Shown here in pieces: positions 26,627 to 36,593 of a stretch of DNA of 42,149 nucleotides. A program made the position numbers and the translations under genes. Source of the stretch: Planctomycetota bacterium (GTDB lineage Bacteria > Planctomycetota > Phycisphaerae > Phycisphaerales > SM1A02); the NCBI GenBank assembly GCA_016872915.1, contig VGYQ01000015.1:1-42149 (forward strand), in the 5' to 3' direction. Position 1 is the first letter of the stretch; each line of letters starts with the position of its first letter. The notes under the pieces are model-generated. The model saw nothing but the letters and a program-made list of their open reading frames with translations. It was not told the DNA's origin and ran no database searches.

Positions 26627-27376
26627 TCACGCGGCGGAAACGATCGCTGCGGCGATTCGCGCATGCGGTGTGTGCGCACGAAGGACTTCGGCAACTTCAC
26701 GCAGCGTCGCACCCGTCGTCTTGACATCATCCACAATCACCCACTGCCGCACTGTCATTGCGCGCTGCCTGTCGAGGAATCCGCACATGTCGAACGCAGG
26801 TGTCCGCCAACGCATACGCCCGCCACGCGTCACACGTGCGGAGCGATCGAGTTTCGCTTGATTCACGCCAGGCTGCTGCGACAGCACGCGCATCAAACGC
26901 ATCGAAGATGCTCGCGCAAACGCCTTCGCAATCACCTGTGCATGATCGATGCCGCGCTCGATCCGCCGAGCCCATGGCATCGGTACAGGAACCGCACACC
27001 ACTCGCTGCCGCATTCGTGCCGCAGTGAAGGCAGTGCGGCGAAGACGCGCATCCACTGTTCCGCGAGGCGCTCTCCAAGTTGCTCGCCGCAGCGGCGATC
27101 TCGACCGTACTTCACGGCAAGAACCGCATCACGCCAGTTCCCTCCGAACGCGCCAAGTCGTACGACTGCCGTCCACGGCCTCGACGATCCTGCACACGCC
27201 GCGCATGAATACGGCGGCCAATGCGGCGGCGCGCTCACGCCGTCCACCGTCGCACCGCAACGCAGACACCAAGATCCAACCGCATCGGCCACCGGTAAAT
27301 GCAAAGTGCGCTTGGACGCGAACAATTCGCGCTCCAGCAGAGCCCCAAGATGCAGCCAGCGGCGTATCGAATGCAT
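26627..27376 (-). CDS. comF: ComF family phosphoribosyltransferase-like protein
   Basis: 249 residues. An N-terminal zinc-ribbon-like part (WCLRCGA ... YSCAACAG) precedes a type I phosphoribosyltransferase fold; the PRPP-binding motif VIVDDVKTTGATLREV is at about 213-228. Typical internal segments are LAVKYGRDRRCGEQLGERLA, AVPVPMPWARRIERGIDHAQ and RSARVTRGGR. ComF proteins are linked to DNA uptake and fork-related functions in other bacteria; here there is no other competence gene nearby. Same strand as aconitase, 63 bp after it, so possibly co-transcribed. It lies just upstream of the 16S promoter. Confidence 0.9.
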   Translation of the reverse strand: MHSIRRWLHLGALLERELFASKRTLHLPVADAVGSWCLRCGATVDGVSAPPHWPPYSCAACAGSSRPWTAVVRLGAFGGNWRDAVLAVKYGRDRRCGEQLGERLAEQWMRVFAALPSLRHECGSEWCAVPVPMPWARRIERGIDHAQVIAKAFARASSMRLMRVLSQQPGVNQAKLDRSARVTRGGRMRWRTPAFDMCGFLDRQRAMTVRQWVIVDDVKTTGATLREVAEVLRAHTPHARIAAAIVSAA

Positions 27377-27439
27377 GCCACCGCACCGTATCGCTCGGCG
27401 CGACCCGTGCTGATTTATCGCCGAAAATTCCGCAGCAAA

Positions 27440-30166
27440 TCAGCTCCGACCCGACGCCATGCGACGAAGCACCGTGTGCAGAATGCCGCCATTTCGGAAG
27501 TAATCGACTTCGACGGGCGTGTCGATACGGCACAGTGTCTCAAAGGGCACTTTCGTACCGTCGGTACGTGTGGCCACCACTTCGACTTTCTGACGCGGCT
27601 CGATGCGATCATCGATGGCGACATCGAAGGTCTCTGTGCCGTCGAGCCCGAGCGAATCCGCACTCTGGCCGCTCACGAACTCAAGGGGAAGCACTCCCAT
27701 GCCCACAAGGTTGGAACGGTGGATGCGTTCATAGCTGACCGCAATCACCGCGCGCACGCCAAGCAGTGAAGTGCCCTTCGCTGCCCAGTCGCGGCTCGAA
27801 CCCATGCCGTAGTCGCGTCCCGCGAGCAGCACCAGCGGCGTTCCCGCAGCTCGGTACGACATCGCCGCGTCATAGATCGGCTTCTCTGCACCGCCGGCAG
27901 TGAAGTCGCGCGTCCAGCCGCCCGTGCGAGCAGGCGTCATCTTGTTGCGGATGCGCGTGTTCGCGAAAGTACCGCGCGTCATCACGCGATCATTTCCACG
28001 GCGGCTGCCATAACTGTTGAACATCGCCGGCGATACGCCATGCTCCACGAGATACTTGCCGGCGGGAGAGTCGGTCTTGATGCTGCCCGCAGGGGAAATG
28101 TGATCGGTCGTCACACTGTCGCCGAGCGATGCGAGACATCGTGCGCCGCGTACTGCCTCGATGGGCCGTACGTTCATCGTCATGCCATCGAAGTATGGCG
28201 GGTTCTGGATATAGGTGCTCCGTTCATCCCATCGGTACATCTCGCCCGCCGCACTCTCGATCGACTGCCACGCACTGCTGCCGGCGAATGCCTGTGCATA
28301 CTCGCGCATGAACTGATCGCGCGTCACATGCGCTGCCACGGCGGCGTCGACCTCCTGCTGTGTCGGCCAGATATCCCGCAGAAACACGGGCTTTCCATCA
28401 CGTCCCGTGCCAAGCGGCTCGCTCACGAGATCGATGTCCACGGTGCCAGCCAGCGCATACGCCACGACAAGCGGTGGGCTCGCGAGATAGTTCGCTTTCA
28501 CATCTTGATGGACGCGCGCTTCGAAGTTGCGATTGCCAGACAGCACGCTCGCGACCACAAGATCACCTTCCTTGATCGCATGGCCAATGTGATCGGGAAG
28601 CGGTCCGCTGTTTCCGATGCAGGTCGTGCATCCGTAGCCGACCACATGGAACCCCACTTGCTCGAGCGACTTCAGGAGCCCCGCTTTCTGCAGGTACTCC
28701 GTGACGACCTTGCTGCCAGGTGCAAGACTCGTCTTCACCCAGGGCTTTCGATTCAGCCCGCGCTCCGCCGCACGGCGTGCGACCAATCCCGCGCCAATCA
28801 TCACGCTCGGGTTGCTCGTATTCGTACAGCTTGTGATCGCGGCGATCACCACATTGCCGTGTGTGAGCGCAAACTCATGCCCATCCTCATCGCGTACGGC
28901 GACCTCTGCGGGCGCCTGAGCGACGGCGGTTCCGCCGCCCGATGCGGCTGCCGCCTTCCCACCTGCTGCCGCCCGTTCAAGCATGCGCGGCAGTTCGGTG
29001 CGCCACGAGGAACGCATCGCCGAAAGTGCAACTCGGTCCTGCGGACGCGCAGGACCAGCGAGACTCGGCTCGATGGACGCCAAATCAAGATCAACCACCG
29101 CGGTGTAGGCGATGTCCGCAGATTCATCGCGCCACAGCATGTTCGCCTTGCAATACTGCTCGACAGTCTGCACAAGCGACTCGTCGCGCCCCGACAATCG
29201 CATGTAATCGAGCGTGTGGCGATCGACGGGAAAGAACCCGATCGTCGCGCCGTACTCAGGGGCCATATTCGCGATGGTCGCGCGATTGGCAAGCGTCATC
29301 TCATCAAGCCCGGGTCCGAAGAACTCCACAAACTTGTTGACGACACCGAACTTGCGCAGCAACTGCGTCACCGTCAGCACAAGATCCGTCGCGGTCGTTC
29401 CCTGCGGCAGGCGACCCGACAGACGCACGCCGACCACCTCTGGAATCAGCATCGACACAGGCTGGCCGAGCATCACGGCTTCCGCCTCGATTCCGCCCAC
29501 GCCCCAGCCCACCACGCCAAGCCCATTGATCATCGTCGTGTGACTGTCTGTGCCGACGAGGCTGTCGGGGAACAGCGTGCCGTCACGCTCCCACACGACC
29601 TTCGCCAGATACTCGAGGTTTACCTGATGCACGATCCCTGTGGCGGGCGGCACCACGCGGAAGTTTGTGAAAGCACCCTGCCCCCACTTGAGGAACTGGT
29701 AGCGCTCACGGTTTCGCTCAAACTCAAGGTCGCCATTGATCGTCAGCGCTGCGCCCGACGCAAAGGCATCCACCTGCACGGAATGGTCGATCACCAAATC
29801 GCATGGCACCAATGGATTGACGCGCTTGGGATCACCGCCAAGTCGCCGCATCGCATCACGCATTGCCGCGAGATCAACGATGCAAGGCACGCCCGTGAAA
29901 TCCTGCAGCACCACACGCCCCGGCATGAAAGGGATCTCCTCCTGCGCAGGGCGGCGTGGGTCGTAGGCAGCGATCGCACGCACATGGTCCTCGGTGTAAA
30001 CGCGCCCATCAAGGTTGCGCAGCACGCTCTCAAGCAGCACACGAATCGAATAGGGCAACCTGCCCACCGCACCAAGGTTGCGCAGCGCATCGAGCCTGTG
30101 ATACGTGCGCTTCCCCAGCGGCGTGTCGAGTGTGGCGGCTGCATGAAACGGATCAGTGGGCGGCAT
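27440..30166 (-). CDS. acnA: Aconitate hydratase A
   Basis: 908 residues, the AcnA/IRP type. It isomerises citrate and isocitrate in the TCA cycle. The three [4Fe-4S] cysteines are visible in [14 protein letters not shown] and [12 protein letters not shown]. Other family blocks are VLLESVLRN near the start, [44 protein letters not shown] and [17 protein letters not shown]. The linker around 395-425 is Ala/Gly-rich ([19 protein letters not shown]), which is unusual but in a variable loop. GAGGAG lies close upstream of the ATG. Gene order on the minus strand is acnA then comF. Confidence 0.97.
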   Translation of the reverse strand: MPPTDPFHAAATLDTPLGKRTYHRLDALRNLGAVGRLPYSIRVLLESVLRNLDGRVYTEDHVRAIAAYDPRRPAQEEIPFMPGRVVLQDFTGVPCIVDLAAMRDAMRRLGGDPKRVNPLVPCDLVIDHSVQVDAFASGAALTINGDLEFERNRERYQFLKWGQGAFTNFRVVPPATGIVHQVNLEYLAKVVWERDGTLFPDSLVGTDSHTTMINGLGVVGWGVGGIEAEAVMLGQPVSMLIPEVVGVRLSGRLPQGTTATDLVLTVTQLLRKFGVVNKFVEFFGPGLDEMTLANRATIANMAPEYGATIGFFPVDRHTLDYMRLSGRDESLVQTVEQYCKANMLWRDESADIAYTAVVDLDLASIEPSLAGPARPQDRVALSAMRSSWRTELPRMLERAAAGGKAAAASGGGTAVAQAPAEVAVRDEDGHEFALTHGNVVIAAITSCTNTSNPSVMIGAGLVARRAAERGLNRKPWVKTSLAPGSKVVTEYLQKAGLLKSLEQVGFHVVGYGCTTCIGNSGPLPDHIGHAIKEGDLVVASVLSGNRNFEARVHQDVKANYLASPPLVVAYALAGTVDIDLVSEPLGTGRDGKPVFLRDIWPTQQEVDAAVAAHVTRDQFMREYAQAFAGSSAWQSIESAAGEMYRWDERSTYIQNPPYFDGMTMNVRPIEAVRGARCLASLGDSVTTDHISPAGSIKTDSPAGKYLVEHGVSPAMFNSYGSRRGNDRVMTRGTFANTRIRNKMTPARTGGWTRDFTAGGAEKPIYDAAMSYRAAGTPLVLLAGRDYGMGSSRDWAAKGTSLLGVRAVIAVSYERIHRSNLVGMGVLPLEFVSGQSADSLGLDGTETFDVAIDDRIEPRQKVEVVATRTDGTKVPFETLCRIDTPVEVDYFRNGGILHTVLRRMASGRS

Positions 30167-30241
30167 GGGTTCTCCTCGTCAAGCGGTTCGTTCACCCGCT
30201 GAGATGCGCGCTCATGCGCGCCGCAGCGCAGGAATCCGAGT

Positions 30242-31615
30242 TTAGCGAGAGGGCGAGGAAGCCGAAACCCTTGGCACGGCGCGCTCAAACTGCTCGGCAG
30301 CGAAGAACTCCCCCACTCGCATACCGAAGATCGATGCGATGAACGACGACGGCACCGTGGTGACTCGCGTGTTGAACCCCGCCGTCGTGCCGTTGAACTC
30401 ATCACGCGCGAGAGCGATCCGGCGCTCGCAGTCGCTGAGTGCCTGCTGCAGCGCGAGGAATGCGCCCGAAGACTTCAGGTTCGGCATCGCCTCCGCCAGA
30501 ATCCGAAGCTGCGGCGCCACCGGGACGGCGCGCGCGTTCGCACTGGCCATGTCCATCATCGCCCCCTGTGCGCGAATTTCGGCGATCACGCGCTGGAGTC
30601 CTGCTTCGTGATCGCGCAGCCCACGCACGGCACCCATGAGTTGCGCGATGAGATCATGCCGCCGGCGAAGCTGCACATCGATATTCGAACGCGCGCGGAG
30701 TACGCGATTGCGCAAATCGACAAGATCATTATGCGTCCAGATCGACCACGCCACCGCCCACACCACTCCAAGTGCGCATGCGACGGCCGCAGCCGTCCAC
30801 GGCACCAAGCGCTCCTCGCGGTACCTGTGCACATCGCTCAGAACGAGAGCCAACGGCGCGAGTGCTGCGCCCACCAGCCACATCCATGCCACCATTCCGA
30901 ACCGCCATGTCACTGCTTCTTCATCTTTCGTCGAAATCAGGAACATCCGTGGGCGCGCTTCCGCCGTGGCAGTCCCCTTGCGACCACCCGCGGCGATCTC
31001 GATATCCACCGCGTCCTCGCGCTCGCGCGCGTAGCCAACCACGAACAGTGGCGCATCGACCTCGATCGCATGCTCCGTGAAAGTACGAAGCCCATCTGAA
31101 CCGGATACCGCACCCCGCGGTCCATGCTCGTAGTAGATGCGGTCGCTGCGCCCGACCGTCTCGCAGAATGTGCGCTTCGCCTCCAGTTTCGCCCCTTCTG
31201 GCAGCACCTGAACCTCTCCTGTCCCATCGTCGAGAAGCAGGAGCGATGACTCACCGCCTTGCGCCACCGTGTCCGTCCCCGAGTAGGTGACTGTGCGCGT
31301 CGTCGTCCTGCCCTTGCTGTCGGTATGCGTCTGCGTGCGTGTGCGCGTCCAGTGTTCCTCCGCAGTCCAGCTGTAGAGCACGACGGATGCGCCACTGAGC
31401 AGTGCCGTCAGCGGCTGCGGCGTCTTGGCGCGCCCCTTTACTTCCACCTCGCCCACAAACACACCTGCAATCGGTGTTGTCGGCATCGCTCGCAGCGCAG
31501 CACGCCGCCGAAAGCTGCGGAGCGCCAGCAGCAGCATGGGAAACGCCACCACACATGCAACGCCGCATGCGATCCACTGACTCGGATCACTCCACACAAC
31601 CTGTGCGAGCCACAT
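30242..31615 (-). CDS. GIDE-LemA fusion membrane protein
   Basis: 457 residues. A first membrane helix at about 13-35 (WIACGVACVVAFPMLLLAL) leads to a GIDE-like domain (about 45-220: IAGVFVGEVEVKGRA, VVLYSWTAEEHWTR, SSLLLLDDGTGEVQVLPEGA, PLFVVGYARERED), the domain found in the mitochondrial E3 ligase MUL1/MAPL and in bacterial proteins. Two more helices follow (about 238-290), then a LemA domain (about 295-457: NDLVDLRNRVLRARSNIDVQ, LRRRHDLIAQLM, ALSDCERRIALARDEFNG, FFAAEQFERA). No RING is present, so ligase activity is not implied. GTG at 31621 overlapping the permease stop (GTGA) is an alternative start. Function in membrane stress or quality control is inference. Confidence 0.8.
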   Translation of the reverse strand: MWLAQVVWSDPSQWIACGVACVVAFPMLLLALRSFRRRAALRAMPTTPIAGVFVGEVEVKGRAKTPQPLTALLSGASVVLYSWTAEEHWTRTRTQTHTDSKGRTTTRTVTYSGTDTVAQGGESSLLLLDDGTGEVQVLPEGAKLEAKRTFCETVGRSDRIYYEHGPRGAVSGSDGLRTFTEHAIEVDAPLFVVGYAREREDAVDIEIAAGGRKGTATAEARPRMFLISTKDEEAVTWRFGMVAWMWLVGAALAPLALVLSDVHRYREERLVPWTAAAVACALGVVWAVAWSIWTHNDLVDLRNRVLRARSNIDVQLRRRHDLIAQLMGAVRGLRDHEAGLQRVIAEIRAQGAMMDMASANARAVPVAPQLRILAEAMPNLKSSGAFLALQQALSDCERRIALARDEFNGTTAGFNTRVTTVPSSFIASIFGMRVGEFFAAEQFERAVPRVSASSPSR

Positions 31616-31617
31616 GC

Positions 31618-33426
31618 TCACGCCGTCCCTGCGAGCCGCCGAACAGTCGCCATGAAGTTCGCCTTGATGGACGAGTGCAGTCCGTACACCACCGCGATGT
31701 AGATGATCGTGGCAAGTCCAGCCCCACCGAGCAGCGACACGATGCGCGAGACAGGATTGCTGAGCGACCCTTCGATCAGCGGCGCGGGATGCACAGCTGC
31801 GAGCACCAGATTCATCGGACTGGCGGCGTTCAATCCAGCGCCAAGAAACGGCACAGAGTGCCCGAGCCCCAGACCACACAACCCAACCGTGCCGCCGATG
31901 GCGATCACGATCGCTGCCGCCGCAACCACCGAACTGATCGTTCCCTTGCTGCGCACGGACCACTGCAGCCCCACCATCACACTCAGCGCGGTGAACGACA
32001 CCAGAACGAGCGGCAGCGCGATCGCGCTTTCGGGCAGCACCATCGGCACATCGACCATCGACGTGCCAACCGATTCCTGCACGGTGACCGTCATCGCCTT
32101 GCCGAAGCCGCGCGTGGTCACGAAGAGCGCCGCCAGACCGAGCGTGACGCACGGCACAAGCATCAGCGGCAGCAGATACTGGATCAGTCCGCGCAACTTG
32201 CCTGCGATGTACTGCCCTGGCTGGATCGGCGTGGTCAGCAGAATGTCCAGTGAACGGTCCTCGCGCTCACGGCTGACCGCCGTTGCGCTGAGATTCAGTG
32301 CGGTCAGCACCACAATCAGCACTTCGGCGCCGAGCACCGCCGCAAGCGAGAGACGCGACTCTTCCAAGGTGAGCGTTCCCGAACGAGTCAGCATCAGGAT
32401 CACCAGCCCCACCGCGAGCGCAGCAGCCACGAATCCCCATCGGAGCGCCTGCACACCGATCGAACTGCCGCGCAGGTGCATCTCGCGCCACGCGATCGGA
32501 TTCGCCCACACGCGCCGAGGCTCGCGTCCCGAGAGTGCGCGCGCTGACCCTGCAGCACCCACGAGCGCGCGCCCGAGCAGGCGAACACGCAGCGTCGAAT
32601 ACACCACGAGTACGCCCGAGATCAGCGTGAACAGCCACAACTGCGTCGCCACGGGCGAGCCGAGCCACACGCGCACCAACCACAAGTGCCCCGTACCCGC
32701 GAAGTCCTGTGGAACATACGAATCCGAATCAAGAAGGACACGAAGTGTCAACAGAGGATTCAGTGGCGTCATCACAGTGGTGAACACCGCGTCGCTTCCC
32801 AGCGCAACGGGCTTCACGAACGCGAGGTCTGCTGCGAAGGTCGCAAAGAGAAAGAGCACCACACATGAGTAGAAGATGAACACCGCACGGCGACCTGCCG
32901 ATCTCGTCACGCTCAGCGTGATCGCGATGGCGCCCACGAGAAGCGCAGTGGCTGCGGCAATCGCATAGCTCTGCACGATGGCAGACCCAGGAACGCCGCC
33001 GAAGAGCCGCGTGACCGCGAACAGCGGCAGCGATCCGAGCAGCAGTGCGAGCACGAAGAAGAGTCGACCAAAGAGGTTGCCGAGCACGATCTGCAGCGAA
33101 GTGAGCGGCGATGTCAACAGCACATCCCACGTCTGCGGATTCGATTCCTGCGCGATCGCTCCAGCCATGAACACGGGCGCAAGCAAGCAGATCAGCAGCA
33201 CCTGTCCATAGCTGACAAGTGCGAAGGCGGTCGCCCCTTGCTGCGCAAGTTCGCGCATGGTGCCCACCGAACCGAGCATCGCGACCAGCAGCACCACGAT
33301 CAGAATGCCGAGGTACCCCGCGCGGATCAGCAAGTGGCGCGTGCGCACCGACCCGCTCTGCACGAGCCGGACCACAATTGGATTCAGCGGCAATATCCGC
33401 AGGATTTTTGCGACTGCGCCGCCCAT
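31618..33426 (-). CDS. ABC-2 type transporter permease
   Basis: 602 residues with about 10-12 predicted membrane helices, arranged as two similar halves, each with an amphipathic 'ES.....DVLLTSPL.../DRSLDILLTTPI' segment (about 100 and 405-420) typical of ABC-2 permeases. Hydrophobic blocks include LGILIVVLLVAMLGSVG, FVLALLLGSLPLF and AIVIAIGGTVGLCGLGLG. No ATPase gene adjoins it. Its stop overlaps a possible GTG start of the GIDE-LemA gene, so both are probably co-translated. The start at 33426 gives a cytoplasmic N-terminus before the first helix; in-frame codons run to 33513. Substrate unknown. Confidence 0.85.
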   Translation of the reverse strand: MGGAVAKILRILPLNPIVVRLVQSGSVRTRHLLIRAGYLGILIVVLLVAMLGSVGTMRELAQQGATAFALVSYGQVLLICLLAPVFMAGAIAQESNPQTWDVLLTSPLTSLQIVLGNLFGRLFFVLALLLGSLPLFAVTRLFGGVPGSAIVQSYAIAAATALLVGAIAITLSVTRSAGRRAVFIFYSCVVLFLFATFAADLAFVKPVALGSDAVFTTVMTPLNPLLTLRVLLDSDSYVPQDFAGTGHLWLVRVWLGSPVATQLWLFTLISGVLVVYSTLRVRLLGRALVGAAGSARALSGREPRRVWANPIAWREMHLRGSSIGVQALRWGFVAAALAVGLVILMLTRSGTLTLEESRLSLAAVLGAEVLIVVLTALNLSATAVSREREDRSLDILLTTPIQPGQYIAGKLRGLIQYLLPLMLVPCVTLGLAALFVTTRGFGKAMTVTVQESVGTSMVDVPMVLPESAIALPLVLVSFTALSVMVGLQWSVRSKGTISSVVAAAAIVIAIGGTVGLCGLGLGHSVPFLGAGLNAASPMNLVLAAVHPAPLIEGSLSNPVSRIVSLLGGAGLATIIYIAVVYGLHSSIKANFMATVRRLAGTA

Positions 33427-33741
33427 GCAGGCATCATAGAAATCCGTTGACGAGCCCAACCTGCGCCACCTACTCTCAAGGGAACCGCCTCCAAGCGGAC
33501 TTCTTGACACCACCTCTGCGGCGAATCGGCCGACGAGGCAGTAACTCGGGCCTCATGCCCGACAGCCCAGGATGGGCTGCCATAGATCTGACGCGACTTT
33601 CATCATTGCTTCACGCACCGTCACACCCACCCGCCAAAACGACTGCACTCCACGCATGACCGTACGAACGCAACGCGCCTGATCAACACCTGCCTCGCCG
33701 ACCGGTCGAGCCGCCGATCCTCCTTTGGAAAGGGCTGACCG
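33427..33741 (+). promoter_or_regulatory. Intergenic region with candidate promoter and hairpins upstream of rny
   Basis: 315 bp without a recognised gene. On the plus strand TTGACG (33447-33452) is followed after 18 nt by TACTCT (33471-33476), a modest promoter candidate giving a 5' leader of about 260 nt for the rny operon. The leader contains two adjacent perfect hairpins, CGGGC/GCCCG (33547-33561) and CAGCCC/GGGCTG (33563-33579). GGAAAGG (about 33727) precedes the rny ATG. No known riboswitch or sRNA was recognised. Confidence 0.35.
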
Positions 33742-35331
33742 ATGGCTGCGACTCTTGCTTCGCTCGAATTCAATATTGCAACGCTCCTGCTGTCCCTCGG
33801 CTCCATCGCCGTGGGCGTTCTTGGCGCGTGGTGGCTGCAGTCGAGCCTCAGCGCCCGAAGCCTGAAGCAGGCACGTGAGCAATCTGTGCAACTGACAAAG
33901 GCCGCGGAGGCGACCGCCACGGCGCGCGCGGCGGATATCCAACTTGCAGCGGAACGCGCGGCGGCGGATCGCCGCAGCGAAGTGGACCGCGAAGTGAAGG
34001 CGGCGCTGCAGGGCATCCAAGAAACGCAGGCGCGCAGCGAGCGGATTCAGGAAACGCTTGAACGCAAACTCGCCCACATGCAGCAGCGCGAGGAGCAGGT
34101 GGATGCGCGCGACCGCGCCTCGACGCTCCGCGAGCAGGAACTCGCGCGCGAGACGACCGCGCTGAACGAGCAACGCGCCACGGTGCGCACGCGTTTGGGT
34201 GAAATCGCGCGCCTGACCGAGGAGCAGGCGCGTGCGCTCTTCCTCGACGAGATTCGCGCCGCGAGCGAGCGTGAAGCGATGCAGCTTGAGCAGCGCATTC
34301 TCGATGAGGCAAATCGGAAGGCTGCCGAACGCGCGCGGGAGATCACGCTGATGGCGATCCAACGCTACGCGGCGGAAACGGTCGCCGACGCCACGGTCCG
34401 CACGGTGAAGATCCCCAGCGATGACATCAAGGGACGCATCATCGGGCGCGAGGGACGCAACATACGCACGATCGAGAAGATGACGGGCGTGGACATCCTC
34501 ATTGACGACACCCCGGGCGTGATCGCGGTCTCCTGCTTCGACAAGGTCCGCCAAGCCATCGCGGCCGAGGTTCTGCAGAGGCTGATCGCCGACGGTCGTG
34601 TCCACCCCACGCGCATCGAGGAAGTCGTCGAGCAGGTGCGCCGCGATGTGCAGCAGCGCGTTCTGCAGCATGGCACGGAAGCCGCACTGGAAGCGGACAT
34701 CCAAGGCCTCCACCCGAAGCTGATCGAGGCGATGGGCAAACTGCACTTTCGCACCAGCTATGGCCAGAATGTGCTGCGCCACTCGCTCGAGGTCGCGTTC
34801 CTCTCACAGATGATCGCCGACCAGCTCGGACTCAACGGCGCCGTTGCGCGTCGCGCGGGATTCCTGCACGACATCGGCAAGGCGCTCGATCATGAGGTCG
34901 AGGGTGGTCACCCGGCCATCGGCATGGAATTCGCCATGCGGCACGGCGAGCGAAATGAAGCCGTGCTGAACGCTATCGGCGGACACCACAGCGACATTCC
35001 ATCCACGACGCCGTACACGCCGATTGTCATGGCAGCGGATGCACTCTCAGGTGCACGCCCCGGCGCGCGCCGCGAGTCGATGGAGCTTTACATCAAACGA
35101 CTCACCCAACTCGAAGCGATCGCACGCGAGCAAAGCGGCGTGACGGAGGCCTATGCGGTGCAGGCGGGGCGCGAGGTGCGCGTCATCGTGGATGCACGCA
35201 CAGCCGATGACGCGGCGACCCATCGCATCGCATCAGCCATTGCGCAGCGCGTCGAACAGGAAATGACCTTCCCAGGCGAAATCAAAGTCTCAGTGCTGCG
35301 TGAAGTGCGCGCCGATGCCATCGCCCGTTAG
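33742..35331 (+). CDS. rny: Ribonuclease Y
   Basis: 529 residues, the normal length. RNase Y is a membrane-bound endoribonuclease that initiates mRNA decay. An N-terminal membrane helix (about 13-32, TLLLSLGSIAVGVLGAWWL) leads to a long charged coiled coil (about 35-210), a KH domain with GRIIGREGRNIRTIE (about 231-246), and an HD domain (about 335-430) with VLRHSLEVAFL, FLHDIGKALDHE and NAIGGHHSDI; the metal-binding His and Asp residues are intact. The coiled coil is Arg/Ala/Glu-rich as in relatives. First gene of an operon with a TM2 protein and rsmA. Confidence 0.97.
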   Translation: MAATLASLEFNIATLLLSLGSIAVGVLGAWWLQSSLSARSLKQAREQSVQLTKAAEATATARAADIQLAAERAAADRRSEVDREVKAALQGIQETQARSERIQETLERKLAHMQQREEQVDARDRASTLREQELARETTALNEQRATVRTRLGEIARLTEEQARALFLDEIRAASEREAMQLEQRILDEANRKAAERAREITLMAIQRYAAETVADATVRTVKIPSDDIKGRIIGREGRNIRTIEKMTGVDILIDDTPGVIAVSCFDKVRQAIAAEVLQRLIADGRVHPTRIEEVVEQVRRDVQQRVLQHGTEAALEADIQGLHPKLIEAMGKLHFRTSYGQNVLRHSLEVAFLSQMIADQLGLNGAVARRAGFLHDIGKALDHEVEGGHPAIGMEFAMRHGERNEAVLNAIGGHHSDIPSTTPYTPIVMAADALSGARPGARRESMELYIKRLTQLEAIAREQSGVTEAYAVQAGREVRVIVDARTADDAATHRIASAIAQRVEQEMTFPGEIKVSVLREVRADAIAR

Positions 35332-35340
35332 GATCTCCTC

Positions 35341-35691
35341 GTGGACGATCAGACCTTCCCTCCTGGAATGGCACAGCCTTCGGGATTCGCGGGCTCCCCT
35401 ACGCAGCAACAGCTTGAACAGGCCAAGTCCAAGCGCGTTGCCGCTGGCGTCCTAGGCATTCTGCTTGGTGCGTTTGGCATCCACAAGTTCATTCTCGGCT
35501 ACACCGCGGCGGGGCTCATCATGCTGCTTGCCTCGCTCGCTGGGCTCGTGCTCGGCTGGTGCTTGTGCGTTCCCGCCATCGCACCGAGCGTGATGGGCAT
35601 CATCGGTCTGATCGAGGGCATCCTCTACCTCACCAAGACCGATGAGGAATTCCTGCGTACCTACATCCTGCAGCAGCGGTCCTGGTTCTGA
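35341..35691 (+). CDS. TM2 domain membrane protein
   Basis: 116 residues from a GTG codon. The N-terminal 33 residues are Gln/Pro/Gly-rich and polar; two membrane helices follow (about 34-55 and 57-95) with the TM2 signature VLGILLGAFGIHKFILGYTA, i.e. GxxGxHKFYxG-like. The C-terminal segment (YLTKTDEEFLRTY) is typical of bacterial TM2 proteins. Function of the family in bacteria is not established. It starts 9 nt after the rny stop and ends 20 nt before rsmA. Confidence 0.88.
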   Translation: MDDQTFPPGMAQPSGFAGSPTQQQLEQAKSKRVAAGVLGILLGAFGIHKFILGYTAAGLIMLLASLAGLVLGWCLCVPAIAPSVMGIIGLIEGILYLTKTDEEFLRTYILQQRSWF

Positions 35692-35711
35692 TCCGCAAAC
35701 TGCGTCCAAGC

Positions 35712-36554
35712 GTGCAAACTCTGACCGAGATCCGCGCACTGCTCCACGCGCGTGGCGCGACCCCGCGCCACCGGTTCGGACAGAACTTCCTCCACGATCA
35801 CAACCAGCTTCGCCGCCTTGTCACACGCGCCCGCGTCGCACATGGCACGCGTGTTCTTGAAGTCGGGCCAGGCACGGGAACCCTCACCGAGGCCCTGCTT
35901 GAGGCGGGCGCCACCGTCATCGCCTGCGAGATCGATCCTGTGATGAGTGCGATCGTGCGCGACCGCGTTCTGCCGATGGCTGGCGGCAGACTCGACATCG
36001 TCGAAGGTGACTGCCTCGATGGCAAGCACCATCTCTCCGCTGCGCTGCGTGCAGCGATCGATGCGCGTTTCGGCGGCGCAGCGTTCCTGCTCGTGGCGAA
36101 TCTGCCCTACCAGGCAGCGACGCCACTCATGCTCAACCTGCTGACATCGGTTCCGCACTGCAGCGGACTCTTCGTGACGATCCAGCGCGAAGTAGCGGAC
36201 CGCCTGTCGGCCGCGCCTGGCAGCAAGGAATACGGACCACTCTCGGTGCAGGCACAACTGCTCGCACGCATCGATTCATTTGCGGTCCTTCCGCCATCAT
36301 GCTTCTGGCCGGCACCCGATGTGCACAGTGCGTTCGTGGCGATCGAGCGAATCGATCCGCCCCCGACGCACAATCCTCTCGAACTCGGTCGCTTTCTTCA
36401 GCGCGTGTTCAGCAAGCGGCGTAAGCAACTTGGCAGCGTGCTCGGCCGTGGCGGACCGTGGCCAACTGGCATCGATCCCTCGATGCGGCCCGAGCAGTTG
36501 AACCCACATCAACTGCTCGCGCTTGCTGCTCTCCATCCAACGCCCATCGAGTGA
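35712..36554 (+). CDS. rsmA: 16S rRNA (adenine-N6,N6)-dimethyltransferase
   Basis: 280 residues from a GTG codon, normal for RsmA/KsgA, which dimethylates A1518 and A1519 at the 3' end of 16S rRNA. SAM motifs: RFGQNFLHD (21-29), VLEVGPGTGTLTE (48-60), IACEIDPVM, and the catalytic ANLPYQAATPL with NLPY at 130-133. The C-terminal RVFSKRRKQLGSVLG is characteristic. Last gene of the rny-TM2-rsmA cluster, which groups RNA decay with ribosome maturation. It ends 39 bp from the convergent purQ. Confidence 0.96.
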   Translation: MQTLTEIRALLHARGATPRHRFGQNFLHDHNQLRRLVTRARVAHGTRVLEVGPGTGTLTEALLEAGATVIACEIDPVMSAIVRDRVLPMAGGRLDIVEGDCLDGKHHLSAALRAAIDARFGGAAFLLVANLPYQAATPLMLNLLTSVPHCSGLFVTIQREVADRLSAAPGSKEYGPLSVQAQLLARIDSFAVLPPSCFWPAPDVHSAFVAIERIDPPPTHNPLELGRFLQRVFSKRRKQLGSVLGRGGPWPTGIDPSMRPEQLNPHQLLALAALHPTPIE

Positions 36555-36593
36555 TCGGACAACCAAGCCCGCCCCACGTGGCAAGCGCGGCAC

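Noticed and set aside
28040-30202. 720-residue plus-strand open frame opposite aconitase
   Set aside because: Antisense shadow created by codon bias; sequence is His/Arg-rich without domains.
33427-33741. 6S RNA or riboswitch upstream of rny
   Set aside because: Two small hairpins only; no 6S bubble structure or known aptamer core visible.
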